Shown: positions 7,578 through 15,778 of the stretch, one piece after another
Numbering within the stretch: the first letter of the stretch is position 1
Layout of the letters: the number at the start of each line of letters is the position of its first letter
Source: Xanthobacteraceae bacterium
GTDB lineage: Bacteria; Pseudomonadota; Alphaproteobacteria; Rhizobiales; Xanthobacteraceae
Assembly (NCBI GenBank): GCA_019746355.1
Contig: JAIESC010000198.1
Span: forward strand, 1-37,204
Reading direction: 5' to 3'
Length of the DNA stretch: 37,204 bases
Program-made: the position numbers and the translations under genes
The notes under the pieces: generated by a model
Seen by the model: the letters and a program-made list of their open reading frames with translations, nothing else
What the model was told of the DNA's origin: nothing
Database searches by the model: none

Positions 7578-8483
7578 GTGGACAAGCTCGACGCCATGGC
7601 CGCCTTCGCGCGGGTGGTTTCCGCGGGAAGCTATGCCGAGGCGGCGCGGCGGATGGGCCTGACGCGCTCGGCCGTCAGCAAGGCCGTCACCGAGCTGGAG
7701 CAGATTCTCGGCGTCCGCCTGCTCGACCGCACCACGCGGCGCGTCACGCCGACCGAGGCGGGCCGCGCCTATTACGAGCGGGTCACCGGCATCCTCGCCG
7801 ATGTGGAGTCGACCGAAAGCGCGGTCGCGCGGCTGCACGACGAGCCCAAGGGGCTTCTGAAAATCAATGCGCCGATGTCGTTCGGCACCCGCTATCTCGG
7901 TCCGGCCATCGCCGAGTTCATGGTGGCCTATCCCGATCTGCGCATCGAGTTGATCCTCAACGACCGCTTCATTGATCCGATCGAGGAGGGCGTCGACGTG
8001 ACGGTGCGCATCGGCGCGCTGCCCGACTCGAGCCTGATCGCGCGCAAGCTTGCACCGGCCCGCCGCGTGCTCGCCGCGTCGCCGGACTATCTCAAGGTTC
8101 ACGGCACGCCGAAGTCGCTGGACGATCTCGCGCATCACCGCGCGCTGACCTTCGGCCATTCCCAGGCGGCGCAGCGCTTCGAGCTGATGCAGGGCGCGGC
8201 AACCGTGTCGGTGCCGGTCACCTCCTGCATGTGCTCCAACAACGGCGACGTGCTGCGCGCCGCGGCACTGCACGGCAACGGCATCGTGCTGCTGCCGACC
8301 TTCCTGATCGGTCCGGATATCGCAGCCGGAAAACTCCGGGTCGTGCTGCCGGAGCACGCGCCGACCGGGCTCGACATCTACGCGGTCTATGCGCCGAACC
8401 GGTATCTCGCGGCGAAGACGCGGGTGTTCATCGATTTCCTCGCTGCACGCCTTGGGCCGCGGCCGGACTGGGACCGCGCCTAG
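7578..8483 (+). CDS. LysR-family transcriptional regulator
   Basis: The 301-aa protein has an N-terminal winged helix-turn-helix (about 1-60: DAMAAFARVVSAGSYAEAARRMG, SAVSKAVTELE, RLLDRTTRRVTPTEAG) and a two-lobed effector-binding domain (about 90-295). It is typical of the large AaeR/DmlR-like subgroup. I chose GTG at 7578, which gives the canonical VDKLDAMAAF start; a TTG at 7515 would add 21 atypical residues overlapping the putative operator. Its stop overlaps the convergent beta-lactamase gene by 4 bp. By position the likely target is the divergent pirin gene. It is not AmpR-like in placement, since it does not diverge from the bla gene. Inducer unknown. Confidence 0.92.
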   Translation: MDKLDAMAAFARVVSAGSYAEAARRMGLTRSAVSKAVTELEQILGVRLLDRTTRRVTPTEAGRAYYERVTGILADVESTESAVARLHDEPKGLLKINAPMSFGTRYLGPAIAEFMVAYPDLRIELILNDRFIDPIEEGVDVTVRIGALPDSSLIARKLAPARRVLAASPDYLKVHGTPKSLDDLAHHRALTFGHSQAAQRFELMQGAATVSVPVTSCMCSNNGDVLRAAALHGNGIVLLPTFLIGPDIAAGKLRVVLPEHAPTGLDIYAVYAPNRYLAAKTRVFIDFLAARLGPRPDWDRA

Positions 8484-9382
8484 TACGTCCCGCCGCGCTT
8501 CGGGCCGCCGGCCGCGACCGCGCGGCCGACCGCGGCCAATGTCGCATTTCGCTTGTCGACCGCCGCCGTTGTCCCGGTGAGATAGGCCGCCACCACGATC
8601 GGCTTGCCTTCGGGTGGCCACAGCATGCCGACGTCGTTGTTCGTGCCGCGGTCGCCCGCGCCGGTCTTGTCGCCGGTGCGCCAGCCCGCCGGCAGTTGCG
8701 CCCGCAGCCGCGTGTCGCCGGTCTTGTTGCCAAGCAGCCATTTCGTCAACTGCTCTTTCGATGTGGCGGACAGCGCGTCGCCGAGCACGAGCTTCTGCAC
8801 ATTGCCGAGCATGGCCACGGGTGTCGTGGTGTCGCGCGGATCGCCCGGCAGAGCCTCGTTGAGCTCGGGCTCGATGCGGTCGAGCCGCGTGACGCTGTCG
8901 CCGAGCGCGCGGACGTAAGCCGTGAAGCCTGCGGAGCCGCCGAGGCTTGCCAGGATCAGGTTGCCCGCGGTGTTGTCGCTGACGATCATCGCCGCCTCGC
9001 AGATTTCCGCGAGCGTCATGCCGCTGCCGCCCACGCGCTCCTTGGTGACCGGCGAGTTGACGACGATATCGCGTGCCGCCAACGCGATGCGGCGGTCGAG
9101 CCGTTCCTGGCCTTGGTCGACGCGCTTGAGGACGGCCGCCGCGGCCAGAAGCTTGAACGTGCTGCACATCGGAAAGCGCTCGCCGCCGCGGTGCTCGATC
9201 TTCGCCCCCGAACCGGTGTCGAGCACGGCGACGCCGAGCCGTCCGCCGCTCTCGAGCTCGATGCGGGCCAGGTCGGCCGTCAGCGTCTCCGGCAGGCCTC
9301 CCGCGCGGGCCGCGCCGCCAGGCACGAAACCCCACCCCGCCAGCGCGCCTGCGCCGGCCACGAAATCTCGCCGTGTCGTCAT
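8480..9382 (-). CDS. Class A beta-lactamase, Tat-exported
   Basis: This 300-aa serine beta-lactamase hydrolyses beta-lactams in the periplasm. All class A elements are present: nucleophile Ser74 with Lys77 in STFK, SDN at 135-137, Glu171 and Asn175 in the omega-loop EPELN, and KTG at 239-241. The N-terminus TTRRDFVAGAGALAGWGF is a twin-arginine signal ending near ARA, so export is via Tat, as for several class A enzymes. I chose ATG 9382, with GGAGGGGG 3-10 nt upstream, over an ATG at 9403. No AmpR-type regulator is adjacent. Chromosomal class A enzymes occur in environmental Bradyrhizobium relatives. The spectrum cannot be predicted from the motifs. Confidence 0.95.
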   Translation of the reverse strand: MTTRRDFVAGAGALAGWGFVPGGAARAGGLPETLTADLARIELESGGRLGVAVLDTGSGAKIEHRGGERFPMCSTFKLLAAAAVLKRVDQGQERLDRRIALAARDIVVNSPVTKERVGGSGMTLAEICEAAMIVSDNTAGNLILASLGGSAGFTAYVRALGDSVTRLDRIEPELNEALPGDPRDTTTPVAMLGNVQKLVLGDALSATSKEQLTKWLLGNKTGDTRLRAQLPAGWRTGDKTGAGDRGTNNDVGMLWPPEGKPIVVAAYLTGTTAAVDKRNATLAAVGRAVAAGGPKRGGTY

Positions 9383-9472
9383 GTCCCCCTCCGTCCGCCG
9401 CAAAGCGCGGCGGGCGCATGAGCGGCAACAACCGTGGCGAAGTGTGGGACGCGCCGCGGAGAGACCGTGTCG

Positions 9473-10462
9473 CTACTTCGGCTGCTCGGCGGCCGCCGCC
9501 TTCAGCACCGGCTCCCAGCGCGCGATCTCGCCCTTCACATAGGCCTCGAAAGCCGCGGGCGTGCGCTCCGCCTTGCCGGGGATTGAGCCGCCCAGCGTGT
9601 TGATGCGAAGCCGCACGGTCGGGTCGTCGAGCGCCTTGTCGAGCGCGTCGGCGAGCTTGGCGACCACAAGCGGCGGCGTGCCCTTCGGCGCGAAAATGCC
9701 GGCCCAGATGCTCATGACGTAGTTGACGCCCATCTCCTTCGCGGTCGGCACGTCCGGCAGCGAGGCGAGCCGCTCGGCGGCCGACACCGCATAGGCCTTG
9801 ATCGCGCCCGACTTCACCTGCTCGGTGACGCTCACCGACTGCTCGCAGAAATAATCCACATGGCCGCCGATCAGGTCGTTCATCGCCGGCCCGGTGCCGC
9901 GATAGGCCACCGCCGTAGGCTTTGCGCCGACCTCGGTGTTGAACAGCAGGCACGCCATGTGCGACGACGCGCCGATGCCGCCATGGGCCTGCTTGAAGCC
10001 GTTGCCCTGCTCCTTCACGTCGGCGACGAACTCGCGGAAATCCTTCGCCGGAAAATTCTTGCGCGCGACGATCACGGCGGGCGAATGCGCGGTCGGCCCG
10101 ATCGGCACGAAATCGCCCGGCGAATAGCGGATGCCGGGCGTCAGAACCGGCGCGGCGACATGCGAGCCCATGCTGCCGGCGAGCAACGTGTAGCCGTCGG
10201 GCGACGCGGCCGCGACCCGGCCGCTGCCGATCACGCCGCCCGCGCCGCCGACGTTCTCGATCACCAGCGATTGGCCGAGCGTCTTGCCCATCTGCTCGGT
10301 GACGATGCGCGCCACCACGTCGCTCGGGCCCCCGGCCGGGAACGGCACGACGACGTTCACCGGGCGGGCGGGGTAGTCCTGCGCGTGCAGCGCCGATGGA
10401 GCAGCGATCAAGGCGATCAGCGCGGCGGCGCAGGCCGCCGGAATTCCCATTCCTGATGTCAT
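9473..10462 (-). CDS. Bug/TctC-family periplasmic substrate-binding protein
   Basis: The 329-aa protein has a Sec signal peptide (about 1-28, ending SALHAQ) and the family start YPARPVNVVVPFPAGGPSDVVAR. Further signatures are GAGGVIGSG (about 92-100), ASPDGYTLL and YRGTGPAMNDLIGG. Bug proteins bind carboxylates or related small acids for tripartite tricarboxylate transporters. No TctA/TctB membrane genes are visible in the window, so the permease must be elsewhere or the protein is a sensor. GGGAGAGGTCC precedes the ATG. It is the last gene of a probable operon with the Gfo/Idh/MocA and GlcG-like genes. Ligand unknown. Confidence 0.93.
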   Translation of the reverse strand: MTSGMGIPAACAAALIALIAAPSALHAQDYPARPVNVVVPFPAGGPSDVVARIVTEQMGKTLGQSLVIENVGGAGGVIGSGRVAAASPDGYTLLAGSMGSHVAAPVLTPGIRYSPGDFVPIGPTAHSPAVIVARKNFPAKDFREFVADVKEQGNGFKQAHGGIGASSHMACLLFNTEVGAKPTAVAYRGTGPAMNDLIGGHVDYFCEQSVSVTEQVKSGAIKAYAVSAAERLASLPDVPTAKEMGVNYVMSIWAGIFAPKGTPPLVVAKLADALDKALDDPTVRLRINTLGGSIPGKAERTPAAFEAYVKGEIARWEPVLKAAAAEQPK

Positions 10463-10528
10463 GGACCTCTCCCTGCTTGCCGCTTGTCTGGCAGATTGAT
10501 GTGACGGTCTTGATGCCGCCTTTCATGC

Positions 10529-11533
10529 TCAATCGTTCTTCAGGATTTCCGCCACCTCGACCTTGCGTCCCTCGCGCGCCGACAGGATCCCGGCCCGCAC
10601 CACGGCGAGCGACTCGGTTGCATAGTCGCCGCCGACCTCGGGCTTGGGTCCGCCGCGCACAGCCTCAGCGAACTCCTCGAGCTCCTCGACGAATGTGTCG
10701 TTCTTCGGCACAGCAATCGCTGATGGCTTGTCCTCGCCGCGCTTGAGCAGCCGCAGGCCGTTGTGCAGGTCGTAGTAGGCGGTGGCATCCTTGCCGTAGA
10801 TGTTCATCAGGTAATATTCCGACGCCGACGCATAGCTCGCGTTCAGCGTCGACAGTGCGCCGTTCTCGTGCTCGAGAATGAGGCTCGCCACGTCCGGATT
10901 GTCGCCTGGCAGGACCAGTTGGGCAAAGTGCCCGCGCACCGCCCTGATCGGGCCCATCAGGTAGGTCAGCACGTCGGTGTAATGGATGCCGATCTGCAGC
11001 ATCACGCCGCCGGGCATGCCCGACGCCTGATAGCGCCAGGATGAGAGGTCGATCTTGCCGAGCCGGTCGCGGCTGATGTTGGCTTCGGCGTTGACCATCT
11101 TGCCGAAGCGGCCGGCCTCGATCTCCTTCTTCACCCAGCGGAAGTGGCTCTCGCGGCGGCGCTGATAGCCCAGCGCCAGCACCACGCCGGCCTTGCGGCA
11201 CAGCTCGGTGATGGCGCGGCCCTCGGTCACGTTGTTGGCGATCGGCTTGTCGAGGAACACGTGCTTGCCCGCGGCAGCCGCGGCCTGCGTGGTCGGCAGG
11301 TGCACGTCGTTCGGCGTGGTGTTGATGATCGCCTCGACCGACTTGTCGGCCAGCACGTCGTCGTAGCTCGCCACCGGCTTGCAGCCGTATTTCTTCGCGA
11401 ACGCGTTGCGCTTGTCTTCCGAGCGGGTGTGGCAGGCGACGATCTCGATCTTGCTGGTGCGCTTGATGGCGTCGGCCAGCACGTCCGACCACCAGCCCAT
11501 TCCGATGCAGGCGACGCGGAGCGGTTCGGTCAT
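10529..11533 (-). CDS. Gfo/Idh/MocA-family NAD(P)-dependent oxidoreductase
   Basis: The 334-aa cytosolic protein has an N-terminal Rossmann domain (RVACIGMGWWSDVLADAI; the usual GxGxxG is degenerate as GMGWWS) and the family catalytic motif as HVFLDKPIANNV, with Lys at the EKP position (DKP here). The C-terminal substrate domain contains GGVMLQIGIHYTDVLTYLMG with the conserved His. Members oxidise or reduce sugars, inositols and related polyols. The start lies 3 bp after the stop of the GlcG-like gene, so the two are co-transcribed and probably translationally coupled. With the downstream Bug gene they form a small uptake/catabolic unit. The substrate cannot be named. Confidence 0.92.
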   Translation of the reverse strand: MTEPLRVACIGMGWWSDVLADAIKRTSKIEIVACHTRSEDKRNAFAKKYGCKPVASYDDVLADKSVEAIINTTPNDVHLPTTQAAAAAGKHVFLDKPIANNVTEGRAITELCRKAGVVLALGYQRRRESHFRWVKKEIEAGRFGKMVNAEANISRDRLGKIDLSSWRYQASGMPGGVMLQIGIHYTDVLTYLMGPIRAVRGHFAQLVLPGDNPDVASLILEHENGALSTLNASYASASEYYLMNIYGKDATAYYDLHNGLRLLKRGEDKPSAIAVPKNDTFVEELEEFAEAVRGGPKPEVGGDYATESLAVVRAGILSAREGRKVEVAEILKND

Positions 11534-11536
11534 GGG

Positions 11537-11977
11537 CTATTTCCAGCTCGCGCCGATCGACTCGACCGCGGCCTGCGCGATCCTCAGGTCCGTCTCCCAG
11601 TCGCCGCCGCTGACGCCGACGCCGCCGATGCACTCGCCGTTCACCAGCACCGGCACGCCGCCCTCCATCGCGGTCCAGCGCTCGGGGCCGGCGGCCAGTG
11701 CAAGCCCCAGCGCGTGTGTCACGTCGAGGTCCTGGCCGACCGCGCCCTTGGCCGTGGTCGCCCGTTTGTTGGACGACGCGCATACCGCCTTGGTGGTGCA
11801 GGAGTGCAGGGTGTGGAACCGGCCGCCGTCCATCCGCTCCAGCACCACCACGTGCCCGCCGGCATCGACGATGCAGCACGAGATCGCGATTTTCGCCTCG
11901 CGGGCCTTGTCGATGGCGGTTGCCATCATCTTGCGCGCGCCTTCATGGGTCAGGCGCTTGGCATCGGCGATGTACAT
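11537..11977 (-). CDS. GlcG/HbpS-like (DUF336) protein
   Basis: The 146-aa protein matches the GlcG/HbpS/PduO-C fold: TMIDKARE-type helix (MMATAIDKAREAKIAISCCIVDAGGHVVVLERMDG), then the C-terminal glycine-rich block GVPVLVNGECIGGVGVSGG and DLRIAQAAVESI. Relatives bind heme or cobalamin, or accompany glycolate and other catabolic operons without a proven enzymatic role. No signal peptide if it starts at 11977; an ATG at 12001 would add eight unlikely residues. It is the first gene of the unit with the Gfo/Idh/MocA and Bug genes. Confidence 0.85.
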   Translation of the reverse strand: MYIADAKRLTHEGARKMMATAIDKAREAKIAISCCIVDAGGHVVVLERMDGGRFHTLHSCTTKAVCASSNKRATTAKGAVGQDLDVTHALGLALAAGPERWTAMEGGVPVLVNGECIGGVGVSGGDWETDLRIAQAAVESIGASWK

Positions 11978-12071
11978 GAAAGGGCTCCGGCTTCGGAGCA
12001 AAATTGTGCGTCAGGCGTCCGCCGCCTTCAAGGGAGGCCGCCCGGCGCGCTTCCGAATTTCCGGTGACACG

Positions 12072-14135
12072 TCAGCGCGGCATCGGCGCGGTCGGCCACA
12101 CTGGGCCGGTGAACCGGTAGTTCAGGCCGGCGCGCACTACATCCACGGCGTCGACGCGATAGCTTGCGACGCGGTTGTCCAGGGCCGGCGACAAGCGATA
12201 GGGCCCCAGATTCTGTCCGAAGGCGTAGTGCAGGTATTCGGCCCGCGCTGAAAGGCCGTTGCCGAGATTCCACTCCGCGCCCGCGCCGTACACCAGCCCG
12301 TCGGCAATCATGCTGTCCTGAACCCGCTGGAAAGCGCTTGGAAGAGAGGCGTCGGTGGCACTGAACTCGGCCTTCGCCCAGCCCCAGCCCATTGTCCCAT
12401 ACAACAGCAATTGATCGACGGCGATGCCGGCTCGTGCGCGCGCCGAGGCGAGCCACTGGATTTTCTGGCTGACAGTGGCAGTGAAGTCAGGCGCGACGGT
12501 GTTGTCCCGCGACGCGTCGAACCAGGACCAGTCACCTTCCACGCCCCAGACGACACGGCCGATCTGCTGGTTGTAGCCAAGCTGCACGCCGAACACCCCG
12601 CTTCGCGGGCCTTCCGCCCGCAACTCCTCGACCACAACATCGCGGGTGAGCTGCGCGGTCGCTGCGGCCATTCCGTATCCGGCATGGCCGCCCACAAACG
12701 CGCCGGTCCAGTTGGCGGCAGCGGTGGCCGCCGGCGTCGCGGGCTTTTGCTGAAGGTTGTAATTCAGGCCGGCGCGAACGACGTCGACCGAATTGATGTT
12801 AGAGGTGACGCGCCCATCGGGAGCGGCTGGAATCGGTCCGTCTGTCGCCGCAAAGGCATAGTGCAGGTATTCCGCACGGACCGACCAGCCTTGGCCGAGC
12901 GCCCATTCGGCACCGCCGCCGTAAACGAGCCCGTTGGCCGAAAGGCTTCCGCTGATGCTCTGCGTCGGCAAAGCCGTTAGCGCATCGAACGCCCGATACT
13001 CGGCTCTTGCGAAGCCCCATCCGGCCGTGGCGTACAGCAAAAGCTGATCGGCGGTGATGCCGACGCGTCCGCGCACGGATGCGAGCATCTTGAGCGTATG
13101 ATCGACGCTGCTCGTTAGCGTTGTTCCGGGAAGGGTTCTGGAGTTTGATCGGCTTCGATCCACCCAGGACCAGTCGCCCTCGATGCCGTACACGACGCGG
13201 CCGACCTGATGATTGTATCCAGCCTGGGCGCCCCAAACGCCGCCCCGCGGACCTTCAGCCTTCAGGTCTTCTATATTGAAGTCATGGATCAGGTCGGTGC
13301 TCGCGGACGAAGCGGCATAGCCGGCGTGGCCGCCGATATAGAAGCCCGTCCAGTAGGGAAGCGTGCCGGGTGCAGCCTTGGCCGTAGCCGGCTTGAAAAA
13401 GTAGTAGTTCAGCCCCAGGCGCGCGACGTCGATGGAGTCGATCTTGGCGCTGGCGACGCGGCTGGTGGTAACAGACGTCGTATCGATTGGACCCGCGCTG
13501 GCACCGAACGAATAGCGCAGATAGTCAGCACGCAGCGAGAATCCGTTGCCGAGCGCCCATTCGACGCCGCCGCCGAACGCGATGCCGAACGAGTTCAGTT
13601 GGCGATCGATGGGGCTGACGTTCAGCAGTTGGATTGCCAAAGTGTCGGTGGCGGTATACCGGCCACGCATCCAGGCGCCGCCCATCGTGGCGTAAAGCAG
13701 GAGCTGGTTGGCGGTGATGCCGAAGCGCCCACGCACCGACGCGAGCGACCGGAGTTCGAGACTGGTTGAGTTGGTGAACGGTACGGCAGCTTGCGAATAG
13801 GTATTGGTGCTCTGCGCATCCAGCGACGACCAGTCGCCCTCGATGCCGAAAACCATCCGTCCGACCTGATGGTTGTAGCCGGCCTGCACGCCCCAGAGCG
13901 CCCCGCGCGGCCCGTTGGCTCGCAGATCCTCGTTGAATGCATCGACGACGAATTGGCTGTAGCCGCTGGCGGAGCCGAAGCCGGCGTGGCCGCCGACATA
14001 GAGGCCGCCCCAGTCGTAAACCGGTTCAGCGGGCGGAGCCTTGAACACGGGAGTCCGGTCGGCGGCGGACGTTACAGCAGTTAGCGCGATTGTCAGAGCA
14101 CTGGCGGACACGAAACGCAGCAAAACACGACGCAT
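12072..14135 (-). CDS. Outer-membrane protein of three tandem Omp25-like beta-barrels
   Basis: The 687-aa protein has a signal peptide (MRRVLLRFVSASALTIALTA, cleavage near TSAA) and three consecutive repeats of about 200 residues: about 40-246, 261-460 and 475-675. Each repeat has the order WxGxYVGGHAGY, a PRG-GVWG-Q-GYNHQVGR block, GIEGDWS, ASVRGRxGI-xQLLLYAT, GGG-EWALG-G, RAEYLHYAF, and a closing VRAGLNYxF strand. One repeat alone is the size of a normal Rhizobiales Omp25/31 porin-like barrel. Short Ala/Pro/Lys linkers (KPATAKAAPG, QQKPATPAATAA) join the units. I chose ATG 14135 because it gives the signal peptide. The unusual point is the triplication within one reading frame. Function likely structural or surface-related; no partner gene is adjacent. 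Confidence 0.88.
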   Translation of the reverse strand: MRRVLLRFVSASALTIALTAVTSAADRTPVFKAPPAEPVYDWGGLYVGGHAGFGSASGYSQFVVDAFNEDLRANGPRGALWGVQAGYNHQVGRMVFGIEGDWSSLDAQSTNTYSQAAVPFTNSTSLELRSLASVRGRFGITANQLLLYATMGGAWMRGRYTATDTLAIQLLNVSPIDRQLNSFGIAFGGGVEWALGNGFSLRADYLRYSFGASAGPIDTTSVTTSRVASAKIDSIDVARLGLNYYFFKPATAKAAPGTLPYWTGFYIGGHAGYAASSASTDLIHDFNIEDLKAEGPRGGVWGAQAGYNHQVGRVVYGIEGDWSWVDRSRSNSRTLPGTTLTSSVDHTLKMLASVRGRVGITADQLLLYATAGWGFARAEYRAFDALTALPTQSISGSLSANGLVYGGGAEWALGQGWSVRAEYLHYAFAATDGPIPAAPDGRVTSNINSVDVVRAGLNYNLQQKPATPAATAAANWTGAFVGGHAGYGMAAATAQLTRDVVVEELRAEGPRSGVFGVQLGYNQQIGRVVWGVEGDWSWFDASRDNTVAPDFTATVSQKIQWLASARARAGIAVDQLLLYGTMGWGWAKAEFSATDASLPSAFQRVQDSMIADGLVYGAGAEWNLGNGLSARAEYLHYAFGQNLGPYRLSPALDNRVASYRVDAVDVVRAGLNYRFTGPVWPTAPMPR

Positions 14136-14317
14136 AGTCACCCACTCGATTGCGGAGGCATGATTCCCGACAACCAGGCCGGCAGCAAGAATTGCCGGCC
14201 GCGGAAGGCCCGAACATCCCAAGCTGAATCATGATTTGCGGCGGGTTTCGTCGCCGTGTGGCGAAACCGCCACGGTTAAGAGCAGAGCATCTGCCGAGCA
14301 ATCGCAGAGAGGCCGTC

Positions 14318-14602
14318 TCAACCGAGGTCGAGCGTTGTCCAGCTCACCGCTGCGTTGAACATCGCCGCGCGCACACGCGCCACCGAGTAGGGCGTGCCAA
14401 ACAGCCGCAGCGTGTTCTTGCCCTGGCCCTGCACCACGACGACGTCGGCGTTCAGCTCGCCGCGATGGGCGAGCCGCTCCCGCACGCGGGCGGCGATGTC
14501 GTCGATCTCCGGCAAGTCGAGCACTTCGTCATGCACGCGCACGGCATAGATGACCTGGCGCTGTGTCTCGCGGACGGTGGCATAGGACAGGTGGTGCGAC
14601 AT
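14318..14602 (-). CDS. Conserved-looking 94-aa hypothetical protein
   Basis: I do not recognise this protein. It starts MSHHLSYATVRETQRQVIYAVRV and ends in a Rossmann-like or ferredoxin-like alternation (ELNADVVVVQGQGKNTLRLFG, then SVARVRAAMFNAA). No signal peptide or membrane segment. No clear Shine-Dalgarno lies upstream; TATTGC sits 6 nt before the ATG, a weak hint of a leaderless start. It stands alone between the outer-membrane gene and the LysR gene. The coding pattern supports a real gene; the function is unknown. Confidence 0.6.
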   Translation of the reverse strand: MSHHLSYATVRETQRQVIYAVRVHDEVLDLPEIDDIAARVRERLAHRGELNADVVVVQGQGKNTLRLFGTPYSVARVRAAMFNAAVSWTTLDLG

Positions 14603-14673
14603 GCGGGCGCAATATGGAGCAGCGGCGACGCGTGGTCACGCCCTTTTCGGGACGGCCGCGCGAGCGCATCGCT

Positions 14674-15609
14674 TCATAGGGCGAGGCTATGCGACTGCAT
14701 CGTCGCCTGCGCTTCGCTCGCGTCAAGCTGCGGCGCGATCCGCCGCGCTTCCGCCACCAGCGCTGCGGTGTTCGGCATCATCGGCTCGCGCGAGGGCACC
14801 ACAAGGCCGATGGTCTGCACCGCCGCGGGCTCGGTGATCGGAATGGCGCGGATCGTGTCGGTGAGGCCCAGCGTCTCGGCGAGCTTCGCCGGCATCACGC
14901 TGGCCCAGCGCCCGGTGCGGACATGCGAGAACAACAGGATCATCGAGTCCGACTCCAGCGTCGGTCGCGCCTCCGCGCCCGCGCTCTGCAGCAGCCGGTC
15001 GATGATGCGGCGGTTCTGCATGTCGGGCGTCAGCAGGCAGAGCGGCACCTGCGCCACCTCCGTCCAGGTCACCGTGTCGCGGTTGCCGAGCGGCGCGTCG
15101 GCCGAGGTGAGCAGCATGTAGCGCTCGTGATAGAGCGGGATCGCGGTGACATGGCCGAGCGGCTCGTTGCCGACATAGGTGATGCCGGCGTCGATCTCGA
15201 GATTGCCAAGCAGGTCGAGGATCTCGATCGAGGTGCGCGAATAGATCGTGAAGCGCACGTTGGGATGCCGCTCGCGGTAGGGCGTGGTCAGGGCCGCGAC
15301 CATCGCCAGCGTGGTCGGGATCGCGGCGATGCGCAACTGCCCGGACAGGCCGTGGCGCAGCGCGTTGATCTCCTCGCGCATCGAGCGCGCGTCGCCGACG
15401 ATGCGTCGCGCCCAGTCGAGCACGCGTTCGCCTTCCGGCGTGAAGCCTTGGAAGCGCGAGCCGCGGTTCACCAGCAGCACGCCCATCTGCTCTTCGAGCT
15501 GCTTCACGCCGGCCGACAATGTCGGCTGTGTAACGCCGCAGGCCTCGGCCGCGCGGCCGAAATGCCGTTCGCGGGCCAGTGCAAGAATGAAATCGAGCTT
15601 GTCGAGCAT
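14674..15609 (-). CDS. LysR-family regulator, probable regulator of the formate dehydrogenase operon
   Basis: The 311-aa protein has an N-terminal helix-turn-helix (LDKLDFILALARERHFGRAAEACGVTQ, PTLSAGVKQLEEQMGV) and an effector domain starting near RIAAIPTTLAMVAALT. The HFGRAAE-type recognition region and placement match FdsR-like regulators found next to NAD-linked formate dehydrogenase operons. I chose ATG 15609; the upstream in-frame extension lacks LysR similarity. It is transcribed away from the dehydrogenase genes across a 169-bp region containing a perfect 21-bp dyad, so it probably binds there and activates them in response to formate or a related metabolite. The effector is inferred. 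Confidence 0.9.
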   Translation of the reverse strand: MLDKLDFILALARERHFGRAAEACGVTQPTLSAGVKQLEEQMGVLLVNRGSRFQGFTPEGERVLDWARRIVGDARSMREEINALRHGLSGQLRIAAIPTTLAMVAALTTPYRERHPNVRFTIYSRTSIEILDLLGNLEIDAGITYVGNEPLGHVTAIPLYHERYMLLTSADAPLGNRDTVTWTEVAQVPLCLLTPDMQNRRIIDRLLQSAGAEARPTLESDSMILLFSHVRTGRWASVMPAKLAETLGLTDTIRAIPITEPAAVQTIGLVVPSREPMMPNTAALVAEARRIAPQLDASEAQATMQSHSLAL

Positions 15610-15692
15610 CTGAAACCGCTGGGTTTTCAGTATGTTATACAATATGCCAGCAACCGCCCACGCGCAAGCGGGACAGCGCAATTATAGGCCAA

Positions 15693-15713
15693 TTGATAGA
15701 TTTCTTCTATCAA
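15693..15713. promoter_or_regulatory. Perfect LysR-type operator upstream of the formate dehydrogenase genes
   Basis: TTGATAGA-N5-TCTATCAA is a perfect dyad containing the LysR core T-N11-A (ATAG-N7-CTAT). A further ATAG half-site lies at 15684-15687. A weak promoter, TTGTTC (15733-15738), 17 bp, CAATTC (15756-15761), would start transcription near 15768. That puts the dyad centre at about -65, the usual anchoring position for LysR activators. Confidence 0.7.
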
Positions 15714-15778
15714 CCCATGTCCCGAACGGGATTGTTCAAGTCCTTAGATGAGTTCAATTCTGCGGGCCGGAGAAGAAA

